Shown: positions 1-9,884, numbered from the stretch's first letter. The stretch: 64,000 nt of DNA from Lascolabacillus massiliensis (GCF_001282625.1 NZ_CTEJ01000002.1:1180501-1244500), one strand, 5' to 3'. Notes: a model not told the origin generated them from the sequence alone. Numbers and translations are program-made.

Positions 1-16
1 TTAGGAGATAATTTAT

Positions 17-571
17 ATGAAAACAGCTCTGCTAATTGTTGATGTTCAAAATGATTTTTGTCCCGGTGGTGCACTGGGTGTAAAAGATGGAGATAAAATT
101 GTACCAACTATAAACAAAATAATCAAGAAATTTGACCTGGTTATATCGTCACAGGACTGGCATCCTGAAGATTCTGTACATTTTGAAAAGTGGCCGGTAC
201 ACTGTGTTGCTGGTACAAAGGGTGCTGAATTTCATCCTGACCTGAAAAGCGAAAAAATTGATCTTAAATTAATTAAGGGTACATATAATAAAGATGATGG
301 CTACTCTGCTTTTGAGGCTACAAATTTATCATTCGCAAATTATCTTGAGGAGAATGAGATTACAACACTTTATATCTGTGGGTTAACAACTGATTACTGC
401 GTTAAAGAGACGGCTCTGGATGCTGTTAAAAACGGTATTCACACTTTTGTTATAACAGATGCAATTGCAGCTGTGAATGTTCAGCCTTGTGATGGCAAAG
501 AGGCTCTTAACGAAATGTATTCAAAAGGTTGTATTTTGATAGAATCTGAAGACATTTCTGATGTTTTATAG
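17..571 (+). CDS. pncA: Nicotinamidase (PncA-type isochorismatase-fold hydrolase)
   Basis: The 184-residue product hydrolyses nicotinamide to nicotinate and ammonia for NAD salvage in the cytoplasm. The isochorismatase-fold triad is visible as D9 (in LIVDVQNDF), K87 and the nucleophile C128 (in TTDYCVK). The metal-binding D47-W-H49 and H63 are also present, which separates nicotinamidases from other members of the fold. The length is typical of the family. A purine-rich AGGAGA lies about 10 bases before the ATG. The gene stands alone; the next gene has its own -7-like element. Confidence 0.93.
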   Translation: MKTALLIVDVQNDFCPGGALGVKDGDKIVPTINKIIKKFDLVISSQDWHPEDSVHFEKWPVHCVAGTKGAEFHPDLKSEKIDLKLIKGTYNKDDGYSAFEATNLSFANYLEENEITTLYICGLTTDYCVKETALDAVKNGIHTFVITDAIAAVNVQPCDGKEALNEMYSKGCILIESEDISDVL

Positions 572-622
572 AAAACTCCCGGATTGAAATGCTCACAATA
601 ATGTAAAATCATTTTTGGTTAG

Positions 623-630
623 TATCTTTG
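623..630 (+). promoter_or_regulatory. -7 promoter element (TATCTTTG) of the HipA-like kinase gene
   Basis: TATCTTTG matches the TAnnTTTG element of Bacteroidota sigma-ABfr promoters. It ends only 8 bases before the ATG at 639, so transcription would begin at or next to the start codon. No good -33 TTTG was found at the usual spacing. The site rules out the upstream ATG at 615 as the true start. Confidence 0.45.
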
Positions 631-638
631 TATTCAAG

Positions 639-1421
639 ATGTCAAATGATATTACTCTACGAAGCGTTAATGTATCAAGGTATATTCTCCCTTTGCGTGA
701 AGGAGGGTCCCTGCCTGCTTTAGCTGAAGCGGACGACGGATTTAAGTATGTACTGAAATTCCGCGGGGCAGGTCATGGTACTAAAATGCTGATATCTGAA
801 CTTCTGGGTGGAAAGATTGCATCGGTCCTGGGATTGAATATTCCAGAACTGGTATTTGCACATCTGGATGAAGATTTTGGACGTACAGAAGGTGATGAAG
901 AAATTCAGGATTTACTGAAAGGGAGTAAGGGGCTTAATCTGGGATTACACTACCTGTCAGGAGCCTTGGCTTATGACCCGAAAACAGAGATCGATCCTTT
1001 GCTCGCTTCAATTATTGTGTGGTTTGATGCGTTTACAACCAACATCGACCGCACACATAATAACAGCAATCTGCTCTGGTGGCATCAGGAGCTTTGGATT
1101 ATTGATAATGGGGCATCTTTTTATTTTCATCACTCATGGAAAGATTTTGATAAGAATGCACTTAATCCATTTCCATTTATTAAAGATCACATACTTTTAT
1201 CGCAAGCATCAAAACTTGATGAAGCTGATGAGATTGCGCATAATATTCTAAATGATAATATACTGAGAGAAATTGTAGACCTTATTCCAGATGATTGGGT
1301 TAAATGGGATCACATCAGTGAAAGTCCGGATGAAGTAAGGAAAATCTACTTTAATTTTCTAACAAAAAGGCTGTCAAATTCTGCCATATTCCTTAATAGT
1401 GCTAAAGATGCGAGAGGATAA
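639..1421 (+). CDS. HipA-like kinase-fold protein
   Basis: This protein of about 260 residues resembles the compact HipA-like kinase family found next to DUF3037 proteins. Counting from the ATG at 639, a candidate ATP lysine is K40 (VLKFRG), a catalytic-loop aspartate is D137 (in NIDRTHNN) and the metal-binding aspartate is D156 (in IDNG). The upstream ATG at 615 was rejected because it lies before a TATCTTTG -7 element. The gene overlaps the next one by 14 bases, so the two are translationally coupled. There is no HipB-like helix-turn-helix antitoxin nearby, so a classical HipBA toxin-antitoxin role is not supported. The substrate is unknown. Confidence 0.75.
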   Translation: MSNDITLRSVNVSRYILPLREGGSLPALAEADDGFKYVLKFRGAGHGTKMLISELLGGKIASVLGLNIPELVFAHLDEDFGRTEGDEEIQDLLKGSKGLNLGLHYLSGALAYDPKTEIDPLLASIIVWFDAFTTNIDRTHNNSNLLWWHQELWIIDNGASFYFHHSWKDFDKNALNPFPFIKDHILLSQASKLDEADEIAHNILNDNILREIVDLIPDDWVKWDHISESPDEVRKIYFNFLTKRLSNSAIFLNSAKDARG

Positions 1422-1791
1422 ATTATATCATTATGCTGTTATCCGACTGGTGCCTAAAGTGGAGAGGGAGGAGTTTTTCAATGTCGGACTTATTCTCTTC
1501 TCAAAAGAAGAGAAGTATATTCGATTAAAATATCATCTCTGTCCAGAAAAGTTTCAGCTTATGTGCACAGGTCTGGAATACGAAGAAGTGATAGAAAGTC
1601 TTGAGACATTTAAAAATATTGCAGATGGAAACTGCGATTACGCTCCAATTGCTTTATATGATATACCTGAACGATTCAGATGGCTTACAGCGGTAAGAAG
1701 TACAATAATTCAGACATCCCCCGTCCACGCAGGAAAGAGTAATGATCTGGATAGAACTTTTGACAGACTATTTATCGAATTGGTTGTCTAA
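1408..1791 (+). CDS. DUF3037 family protein, partner of the HipA-like kinase
   Basis: The product of about 127 residues begins MREDKLYHYAVIRLVPKVER, a typical DUF3037 opening in which a conserved YxVIRxVP strand is followed by ExFxNVGxxLF. The GTG at 1399 is also open, but the ATG at 1408 fits the family start better. It overlaps the end of the HipA-like kinase gene, and this order is a recurrent two-gene arrangement. Its role is not established; a target or regulatory subunit of the kinase is an inference. Its stop overlaps the stop of the convergent epimerase gene by four bases. Confidence 0.75.
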   Translation: MREDKLYHYAVIRLVPKVEREEFFNVGLILFSKEEKYIRLKYHLCPEKFQLMCTGLEYEEVIESLETFKNIADGNCDYAPIALYDIPERFRWLTAVRSTIIQTSPVHAGKSNDLDRTFDRLFIELVV

Positions 1792-2969
1792 TTATGGCTA
1801 AAATTCAATTCACGATTTGGAGTTACCCCAATGCCCGGCAAATCTGATGCTATAACTTTACCTTTTTCGAGTACCGCACCATCAAAACAGTCGTTACTTA
1901 TTAAAAGAGCACCATCAAGATCAGCAAAATCCATTCCTGAATATAGTTGTGAAGCAGCAGAGATTGCACAGGATGTTTCAGTCATACATCCCATCATCAC
2001 TTTCATTCCCAATGCTTTTGCCATGTTGCGCATTTTCAGGGCTTCGTGCATACCGGTGCACTTCATCAGTTTTATATTTACACCAGAGAATACACCTTTC
2101 AATCGTTCAATATCGCTAAGTCTTTGCAGGGACTCATCAGCAAAAATTGGGAGAGGACTCATTTCTGTAAGTCTGGATATATTGTCAAGATCATTCTTTG
2201 GCATGGGCTGTTCAACCATTACCACACCCTGCTCTTTAAGCCAGTAGATCATATCCAGAGCCTCATGTCTGTCAGTCCATCCCTGATTAGCATCTACCGA
2301 TAACGGAAGGTCTGTAACAGAACGAATTGCATTAATCATTCTTTTATCGTCGGGACCGCCAACTTTCACTTTAAGGATATTAAACTGATCTTTAGCCTCA
2401 ATGGTTTTTTCTCTTACCACCTCATCTGTATCAATACCAATTGTAAAAGTTGTATCTGGTACATCTCTCTTGTCAAATCCATACATTTTATACCATGGGG
2501 CTCCTATAATCTTTCCTGCAAGATCGTGCAGGGCGATGTCCACTGCAGCCTTTGCCGCTGTATTGTTTATGGCAATGGAATCGACATAATGTACAATATC
2601 CTCAATATGTGTAGGATCGTTAAATCCGGATAAATCAACCCGTTTTAAAAAGTCAATTACAGAGGCCTGTGATTCACCCAAATATGGTGGAAGAGATGCT
2701 TCTCCATACCCAACAACTCCATCATACTCAATTTCTGTGAGTACTACCGGTGTAGTAGTTCTTGAGAAGCCTGAAATGGTGAATGTATGTTTAAGCTGTA
2801 GGTTATAGGGAGTCCATGAAAGTTTCATCTTAGAGGAAGAGTTATGATGTTTATTGATACTGAAGAGCATATTGTTTTTTGCAGCACTGTTTATCGAAAA
2901 TTCAGGTGATGCAAAAGCTACTGCAGCAATTGCAGCCGATCTTATAAAACGACGTCTCTCTTTGTCCAT
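1788..2969 (-). CDS. Exported dipeptide epimerase (L-Ala-D/L-Glu epimerase-like, enolase superfamily)
   Basis: The 393-residue protein carries the muconate-lactonising/AEE fold: the KxK motif K200-V-K202, metal ligands D226, E253 and D278, and the second-half lysine K300. AEE enzymes interconvert L-Ala-D-Glu and L-Ala-L-Glu during murein peptide recycling. Unusually, the N-terminus (RRRFIRSAAIAAVAFA) is a twin-arginine signal, so the enzyme should fold in the cytoplasm and be exported. The catalytic domain appears to begin near M48, leaving a leader plus linker before it. It lies 17 bases downstream of an NlpC/P60 lipoprotein gene in the same direction. Substrate assignment rests on family and context. 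Confidence 0.85.
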   Translation of the reverse strand: MDKERRRFIRSAAIAAVAFASPEFSINSAAKNNMLFSINKHHNSSSKMKLSWTPYNLQLKHTFTISGFSRTTTPVVLTEIEYDGVVGYGEASLPPYLGESQASVIDFLKRVDLSGFNDPTHIEDIVHYVDSIAINNTAAKAAVDIALHDLAGKIIGAPWYKMYGFDKRDVPDTTFTIGIDTDEVVREKTIEAKDQFNILKVKVGGPDDKRMINAIRSVTDLPLSVDANQGWTDRHEALDMIYWLKEQGVVMVEQPMPKNDLDNISRLTEMSPLPIFADESLQRLSDIERLKGVFSGVNIKLMKCTGMHEALKMRNMAKALGMKVMMGCMTETSCAISAASQLYSGMDFADLDGALLISNDCFDGAVLEKGKVIASDLPGIGVTPNRELNFSHN

Positions 2970-2986
2970 ATTAAAATAAACTTGAA

Positions 2987-4168
2987 TTATAAAGGCTCAA
3001 ATCTGTTTACATTAATAACCTTACCATCTGTAATATATCTTTTTGAACGCAGATATCTGCCTGCATTAAATTTATCATAGAGTTCATCTACAGGGTTTAC
3101 ACTGTTGATATGAATATTATCTGATGCATGAATAAAGTGGTTATTCCCTATATATATTCCTACATGTACAACTCTCTCCTTACTCTCTTCTTTAGTTTTT
3201 GCAATTGGTTTGGCTTTTGATCCAAAAAACATAAGATCTCCGGGAAGAAGTTTGCTAAAGTCTCCTGCAGAATCCACTAATTCGCCCTGATTAACCTGTT
3301 GTGATGCATCCCTTGCAAGAACAATCCCATGCATGAAGTAGACACTTTTGGTAAATCCACTACAATCAAGTCCTTTTGCTGAAGTACCTCCCCAAAGATA
3401 TGGAACACCTTTAAACTTATAGGCAGTGTTTACTATACTTTCTCCAGTCAGTACTATATTATTCTTCCAGTCACTAAGATTTAAGGCATCTGTCGATTTA
3501 ATAAAAGCTATTCTTCCATCAGGATAAATGACCTCAAAATAGTCTTTCCCTTCAGACATGAGATTTAATATGTTTCCAATTACAAGGTCTGATACGGGTA
3601 ATGAGTTAACATCGGCATTTTCATATGAGATGGCAAAATTACTTGTAATGATAACTTTCTCTTTACTCTCATACTCATTCAGCTCTTCCTGAGTCATGGA
3701 TTTAACCGAGCCCGATATCCATCCGATATATCCGTCAGGAGTCTGCACCCGCAACCACCCTCTCTGCTCTTCGAGAATTCTTACTATTGTTCCAAGCAAT
3801 GCCTGAGACACCATCTCTGAACTATATCTTGGAGCACTCCTTAATGTCCCGACAGAGTTATAAATAACGCCAAAGGTTTTCTCACCAAGACTTATATCAG
3901 GCAGAACACGAACAGAATCCTCTATGTCAGGATAAATATTTTTTAATTCACTTAATAGTATTTTATGTGCATTACTGCTGGTAGTTTCTCCTTTAATAAT
4001 GAATCTATTATCTTTTCGAAATAGTTCTACATTAAACACCTCCACTCTCTTGTCAGGTGCATATTTCTCCTGAATATTACGGATTATCTGCTCTGCATCG
4101 TTATTCTGAACCATACAACTTTGTATTGAAAGGATACATATAAAAAGTATTAGGAAACCTTTGTTCAT
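2987..4168 (-). CDS. NlpC/P60 lipoprotein peptidase with SH3 domains (YkfC-like murein endopeptidase)
   Basis: The 393-residue protein starts with a lipoprotein signal whose lipobox ends at C18 (SIQSC). Two SH3b-like regions (about residues 95-160 and 170-235) precede an NlpC/P60 domain. Its catalytic residues are C269 (GLDCSGF), H335 (VVHVG) and H347 (NHFIHAS). The layout matches gamma-D-glutamyl-L-diamino acid endopeptidases of the YkfC type, which free L-Ala-D-Glu from murein stem peptides. The product dipeptide is the substrate of the epimerase encoded 17 bases downstream. Together they suggest extracytoplasmic processing of cell-wall peptides. Confidence 0.88.
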   Translation of the reverse strand: MNKGFLILFICILSIQSCMVQNNDAEQIIRNIQEKYAPDKRVEVFNVELFRKDNRFIIKGETTSSNAHKILLSELKNIYPDIEDSVRVLPDISLGEKTFGVIYNSVGTLRSAPRYSSEMVSQALLGTIVRILEEQRGWLRVQTPDGYIGWISGSVKSMTQEELNEYESKEKVIITSNFAISYENADVNSLPVSDLVIGNILNLMSEGKDYFEVIYPDGRIAFIKSTDALNLSDWKNNIVLTGESIVNTAYKFKGVPYLWGGTSAKGLDCSGFTKSVYFMHGIVLARDASQQVNQGELVDSAGDFSKLLPGDLMFFGSKAKPIAKTKEESKERVVHVGIYIGNNHFIHASDNIHINSVNPVDELYDKFNAGRYLRSKRYITDGKVINVNRFEPL

Positions 4169-4265
4169 ATCTAAAAGCCCTTTTTAATAGATACTCGAAA
4201 TATACGACATTTCTTTTAAAAATTGTTGAATTTAAAGATATTCAGCATAAAGTTCAGAAATACAC

Positions 4266-4273
4266 TATCTTTG
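4266..4273 (+). promoter_or_regulatory. -7-like element (TATCTTTG) upstream of the isoaspartyl methyltransferase gene
   Basis: TATCTTTG fits the TAnnTTTG element and ends 26 bases before the ATG at 4300. The -33 region is not convincing. Confidence 0.4.
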
Positions 4274-4299
4274 TAATAATAATGTAAACAGATTGAAAG

Positions 4300-5055
4300 A
4301 TGAAAACAATAAGAAAACATCAAATCACGCTGTTAACAATTCTACTTTGCTGTGCAGGATTAATTACCTGTTCTTCTAATAAGACTAAAAGTAGAAATAC
4401 AAATCCTGAAGTAATTATGGACTCCCGGCAGATGACAGAAGCTGCTAAGCTGGCAAAGCAGCTTGAACAGAAAGGAATCTCAGACCAGCTTGTTCTCAAG
4501 GCTATAGCTAATGTTCCGAGACATGAATTTGTTGATGAAGAGTTAAGAGGTGCAGCCTATATTGACCGACCATTGCCTATTGAGAGAGGACAGACAATCT
4601 CTCAGCCATTTACTGTTGCTTACCAATCAGAGCTTTTAAGAATTAAGCCTGGAGAGAAAGTACTGGAAATTGGTACCGGCAGCGGTTATCAGGCAGCTAT
4701 ACTGTGTGAAATGGGAGCGGATGTGTATAGTATTGAAAGATATGAAGAACTATATCTGTCTGCTAAGAAGAGATTGAATTCGTTAGGATACTTCCCCCAT
4801 CTGTTTTATGGTGATGGTTATGAAGGATTACCGGATGATGCCCCGTTTGATAAGATTCTTGTTACAGCTGCACCTGATAAGGTTCCAGAAAAGCTAATGT
4901 ATCAATTGCGAATTGGTGGATGGATGGTTGTACCTGTAGGTGGTAGATCGGGACAAAAAATGACAATTATAAAACGAACCGGAGAAGAGTCATTTAAAGA
5001 GTCTTTACATGGTGATTTTATATTTGTACCAATGCAAAAAGGGGTTGAAAAGTAA
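4300..5055 (+). CDS. pcm: Protein-L-isoaspartate O-methyltransferase with lipoprotein signal
   Basis: The 251-residue protein has the PCMT fold: SAM motif I at residues 121-130 (VLEIGTGSGY) and the family block RGQTISQP at about 96-103. The enzyme methylates isoaspartyl residues so that damaged proteins can be repaired. The N-terminus is a lipoprotein signal with the lipobox ending at C24 (GLITC), followed by a polar linker before the catalytic domain at about residue 43. Periplasmic placement is unusual because SAM is cytoplasmic, so the leader could be an envelope-targeting feature or a misread start. Its last codons overlap the terminator of the convergent guaB gene. Confidence 0.88.
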   Translation: MKTIRKHQITLLTILLCCAGLITCSSNKTKSRNTNPEVIMDSRQMTEAAKLAKQLEQKGISDQLVLKAIANVPRHEFVDEELRGAAYIDRPLPIERGQTISQPFTVAYQSELLRIKPGEKVLEIGTGSGYQAAILCEMGADVYSIERYEELYLSAKKRLNSLGYFPHLFYGDGYEGLPDDAPFDKILVTAAPDKVPEKLMYQLRIGGWMVVPVGGRSGQKMTIIKRTGEESFKESLHGDFIFVPMQKGVEK

Positions 5056-5068
5056 ACTCATCAACCCC
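5036..5068 (-). terminator. Rho-independent terminator of guaB, embedded in the 3' end of pcm
   Basis: A perfect 8-bp stem (GGGGTTGA with TCAACCCC, 12-base loop) is followed on the minus strand by five T residues. The T-run lies inside the pcm coding end. Confidence 0.7.
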
Positions 5069-5093
5069 TGGGTAAAATATCTCTTAATATTAT

Positions 5094-6617
<1,524 letters not shown>

Positions 6618-6675
6618 TTATCTAACGACTCTCTTTCTTGATGTTAAATAACATTGTATAGGATAATGCAATGGA

Positions 6676-7866
6676 TTATAACAAATCTAATTTCTTGAAT
6701 ACTTTTGTGATATTTTCTATTGCAAAATCAATCTGATCTATTGTGTGTGTTGCCATCAATGAAAAACGTATGAGAGTATCTCCGGGAGAAACAGCAGGTG
6801 AAACCACAGGATTTACAAATATTCCATTTTCAAACAGCATTTTTGTAATAAGAAATGTTTTATCATTATCCCTAACATAGAGTGGCATAATTGGAGTTGA
6901 AGTAGGTCCTAATTCAAACCCTCGCTCCTTAAATTGATTTATTGCATAGTATGTCAATTCCCAAAGTCGCTTTACCCTCTCAGGTTCAGACTTTAAAATA
7001 TCAAGTGCCGCAGTAGCAGCCGCAGTAGCAGCCGGTGTTATACTTGCACTAAAGATATTAGTTCTTGCATTGTGTCTCAAATAGTTGATAACTGGATAAT
7101 CTCCTGCTATAAAACCTCCAATAGATGCAAGTGACTTGCTAAAGGTTCCCATTACCAGATCCACATCTCCCAGTAAGCCAAAATGATCACATACACCGCG
7201 ACCACTATATTTTTTACCGAGTACTCCTAAACTGTGAGCCTCATCAACCATTATATTGGCATTATATTTACGAGCCAGTTTCACAATTTCAGGCAGATTG
7301 GTCAAATCACCTTCCATGCTAAACACACCATCTACCACAATAAGCTTAACACTCTGTGCATCACAGCGCTTGAGCTGCTTCTCGAGGTGTGCCATATCAT
7401 TATGCCTGAATTTATACTTCGTAGAAAAAGAGGTCCTTAATCCCTCAATTATTGAAGCGTGATCTCTTTCATCCCATATTATATAATCTTCACGACCTGT
7501 AAGGCAACCTAAAACACCTTCGTTTACAGAGAATCCGGTAGAAAATACAATAGCTTCATCTTTATTCATAAAATTGGCAAGCTTTCTCTCCAATTCTATG
7601 TGTATATCCAGAGTCCCATTTAAAAAACGAGAGCCCGCCATTCCGGTCCCATATTTTTTAGTTGCAGCTACTGCAGCTTCAATAACTTTTGGATGATTTG
7701 TCAGTCCTAAATATGCATTAGAACCAAACATCAGTACTTTCTTGCCACTTATGACAACTTCGGTATCCTGATCACTTTCTATAGCCCTGAAATATGGGTA
7801 TATTCCTGCTGCCTTCGCACGTTGCGGGGCATCATATTTCATCATTTTTTCTCTTAGCAAGTTCAT
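6676..7866 (-). CDS. spt: Serine palmitoyltransferase (alpha-oxoamine synthase family)
   Basis: The 396-residue PLP enzyme belongs to the alpha-oxoamine synthases. The Schiff-base lysine is K244 (GTFSKSLAS), the PLP-stacking histidine is H136 (ERDHASI) and the cofactor aspartate and histidine lie in VDEAHS (D208, H211). The opening region MFGSNAYLGL matches Bacteroidota serine palmitoyltransferases rather than KBL or BioF, although those two are close relatives. The reaction condenses serine with a fatty acyl-CoA or acyl-ACP to start sphingolipid synthesis. The gene is monocistronic, with a minus-strand TATCTTTG element at 7910-7917. Confidence 0.87.
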   Translation of the reverse strand: MNLLREKMMKYDAPQRAKAAGIYPYFRAIESDQDTEVVISGKKVLMFGSNAYLGLTNHPKVIEAAVAATKKYGTGMAGSRFLNGTLDIHIELERKLANFMNKDEAIVFSTGFSVNEGVLGCLTGREDYIIWDERDHASIIEGLRTSFSTKYKFRHNDMAHLEKQLKRCDAQSVKLIVVDGVFSMEGDLTNLPEIVKLARKYNANIMVDEAHSLGVLGKKYSGRGVCDHFGLLGDVDLVMGTFSKSLASIGGFIAGDYPVINYLRHNARTNIFSASITPAATAAATAALDILKSEPERVKRLWELTYYAINQFKERGFELGPTSTPIMPLYVRDNDKTFLITKMLFENGIFVNPVVSPAVSPGDTLIRFSLMATHTIDQIDFAIENITKVFKKLDLL

Positions 7867-7909
7867 TTGAAGAAAATTAATAAAAATATTTTTTCACGAA
7901 GCCATTGTA

Positions 7910-7917
7910 CAAAGATA
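7910..7917 (-). promoter_or_regulatory. -7-like element (TATCTTTG) of spt
   Basis: The minus strand reads TATCTTTG 43 bases before the spt ATG. A TTG lies 16 bases further upstream, slightly closer than the usual spacing. Confidence 0.4.
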
Positions 7918-8056
7918 GTAATAAATTTAAAAACAATATTCACATCATGATTAACACAGTTTTTATTAATAATAAAAGTGATTACTTTTACAAAACATTT
8001 TTCTTAACAGAGCGTTTTAACAAAGTATGGTACAAAAATAATAAAACAGTAAAATT

Positions 8057-8584
8057 ATGATCAGTGAAAAATTAGAAGCAGCAATCAACAAACAGATTAA
8101 TGCCGAATTATGGTCTGCTTATCTCTATCTTTCTATGTCGGCTCATTTTGCAAACAATGCATTGCCCGGTTTTGCAAATTGGTTTAAAGTACAATTTCAT
8201 GAAGAACAGGATCATGCACTTAAATTCATGAACTACCTGACTTCAAAAGGAAATAAAGTTGTATTACAACCAATTGAGGGAGTACAAACTTCATGGGATT
8301 CAACTCTACAAGCGTTTGAAGACACATTAAAACATGAGAGAGTTGTTACATCGTTAATCAATAACCTGGTAGCAATTGCACGCAGCGAAAATGATTACGC
8401 AACTGAAAACATGCTTCAATGGTTTGTAAACGAACAGGTAGAAGAAGAGGAAACAGCACAAGGTATGGTTGATGCATTAAAACTTATTGGAGACAATGGA
8501 ATTGGTGTTTACATGATGGACAAGGAACTTGCAACCAGATCCTATACACCTTTAAACAGTTCTCAAAGTTCTCAGGAAGCTTAA
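8057..8584 (+). CDS. ftnA: Ferritin (non-haem iron storage)
   Basis: The 175-residue four-helix protein oxidises and stores iron in a 24-subunit cytoplasmic shell. Ferroxidase ligands E17, E50 and H53 are visible (NAELWSAY and HEEQDHALK). The later glutamates of the centre fall in SENDYATENM and QVEEEETAQ. Length and motifs match bacterial FtnA rather than Dps or bacterioferritin, and the haem-binding methionine of Bfr is not evident. It is followed by a long hairpin and a small membrane-protein gene. Confidence 0.95.
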   Translation: MISEKLEAAINKQINAELWSAYLYLSMSAHFANNALPGFANWFKVQFHEEQDHALKFMNYLTSKGNKVVLQPIEGVQTSWDSTLQAFEDTLKHERVVTSLINNLVAIARSENDYATENMLQWFVNEQVEEEETAQGMVDALKLIGDNGIGVYMMDKELATRSYTPLNSSQSSQEA

Positions 8585-8602
8585 AACAAACATATATAAA
8601 AA

Positions 8603-8640
8603 TATATAAATCAGGGAATTAAAACTCCCTGGTTTATATA
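8603..8640 (+). terminator. Long hairpin after ftnA (terminator or attenuator)
   Basis: A 15-bp stem (TATATAAATCAGGGA paired with its complement, with one G-T wobble) encloses an 8-base loop. No clean T-run follows, so it may stabilise the ftnA message or limit read-through into the gene at 8654. Confidence 0.55.
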
Positions 8641-8653
8641 TTAAAATTTACCC

Positions 8654-8962
8654 ATGGGTAATAAATATATAAAATTAGCCAAATGTGTTTTACTTGATGC
8701 TATAGGAATGGCATCAGCCGCTATTCCTGTTGCCGGACCAGTTATTGATGTCATATGGGCACCAGTTGCAGCGTCAATAAGTTACAAGTTGTTTGGCAAT
8801 AAAAGAGGTAAATACACCTCACTAATTACATTTATTGAGGAACTGCTGCCTGTTACAGACTTTATACCTTCATTTACCATATTCTGGATACTTTTCGATT
8901 TCCTTAAGATAGGAAAAGAGGAGCCTTCATTTAGCGACACAAGAGAGGCAGACTTAGTTTGA
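8654..8962 (+). CDS. Small membrane protein of unknown function
   Basis: I do not recognise a family for this 102-residue product. It has a hydrophobic stretch at about residues 15-45 (IGMASAAIPVAGPVIDVIWAP), a basic turn (FGNKRGKYTS) and a second hydrophobic stretch at about 60-85 (FTIFWILFDFL). It ends in an acidic tail. The pattern suggests two membrane segments. It lies between ferritin and a TraB/GumN protein gene, 16 bases before the latter, so it is probably co-transcribed with it. The opposite strand here is only a shadow. Confidence 0.6.
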   Translation: MGNKYIKLAKCVLLDAIGMASAAIPVAGPVIDVIWAPVAASISYKLFGNKRGKYTSLITFIEELLPVTDFIPSFTIFWILFDFLKIGKEEPSFSDTREADLV

Positions 8963-8978
8963 AACATTCAAATACATT

Positions 8979-9884
8979 ATGAATAGAAAATCACTGTTAT
9001 TACTAACAGCATTATTAATGATGCTGTCATGTACAGTTCAGTCAAAAGTTGACAACAACTCACTATTATGGAGTATTTCAGGTAATGGACTGGAAAGTCC
9101 TTCATATCTTTTTGGGACGCATCATCTTGTACCCATAACATTTCTTGATTCAGTACCCGGACTAAAACACTCTTTTGAAAACACAGAACAAGTAGTTGGA
9201 GAGCTGGACATGAGCAATATGGCAGAGATGCAGATGAAAATAATGAGCGAATCAATGTTGCCGAATGGCGTAACTTATGACTCACTCATATCAGAGGAAG
9301 ATATTGAATTACTTGACAGCACGTTAAGGAATCTTGTAGGAGTTGGTCTTGAACAACTAGGAATCATGAAACCGGCACTCCTTTCTAATTTAATTTCCTT
9401 AACTCTATATCAGAAGTTTTATCCAACACTCTCAAATGAGATTAGTATGGATCAGCACTTTCAGGAAGAAGCATTATTGAGAAACAGGCCAGTAATAGGA
9501 CTTGAGTCAACAGAAGATCAGATAGAGGTGTTGCTTAATCTGCAATCTCCTGAGCGTCAAGCAGAGATGTTAATGTGCATGGTTAAGAATCCTGATTTAC
9601 TTAAAGAACAGATGGATGAACTACATGTTGCATATCACTCCTATGACATTAATGTACTTTATGAGCTTTCTGAGAAAGAATTGCCAAATGATCCATGCCC
9701 AAGTACAGAAGAGGAGAAAAATGCACTAAACAGGGACCGAAATAATAAATGGCTGAGAAAACTACCAGATATAATAGCTGATAAGTCTTCATTCATTGCC
9801 GTAGGTTGCCTGCACTTACCCGGAGAAGTTGGTTTGATTGAAGGACTTAGAAGTTTGGGCTATACTGTTGAGCCGGTTAAATAG
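8979..9884 (+). CDS. TraB/GumN family lipoprotein
   Basis: The 301-residue protein has a lipoprotein signal with the cysteine at C18 (MLSC). The TraB/GumN signature follows: LLWSISGNG, then YLFGTHHLVP with the GxHH-like pair. A second conserved region near the C-terminus (FIAVGCLHLPGEVGLIEGL) contains the late histidine. Related Tiki-like folds are metalloproteases, but activity of GumN-type proteins is not established. It follows the small membrane-protein gene by 16 bases and likely shares its transcript. A cell-envelope location is inferred from the signal. Confidence 0.82.
   Translation: MNRKSLLLLTALLMMLSCTVQSKVDNNSLLWSISGNGLESPSYLFGTHHLVPITFLDSVPGLKHSFENTEQVVGELDMSNMAEMQMKIMSESMLPNGVTYDSLISEEDIELLDSTLRNLVGVGLEQLGIMKPALLSNLISLTLYQKFYPTLSNEISMDQHFQEEALLRNRPVIGLESTEDQIEVLLNLQSPERQAEMLMCMVKNPDLLKEQMDELHVAYHSYDINVLYELSEKELPNDPCPSTEEEKNALNRDRNNKWLRKLPDIIADKSSFIAVGCLHLPGEVGLIEGLRSLGYTVEPVK

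Noticed and set aside
615..638. Upstream start of the HipA-like kinase
   Set aside because: The extension lies across a TATCTTTG promoter element and adds residues unlike the family.
639..1421. HipBA toxin-antitoxin system
   Set aside because: There is no HipB-like DNA-binding gene; the partner is a DUF3037 protein.
1831..2247. Long plus-strand frames opposite real genes, for example within the epimerase, guaB and gnd genes
   Set aside because: They mirror well-conserved minus-strand proteins, show no family features and lack promoter context.
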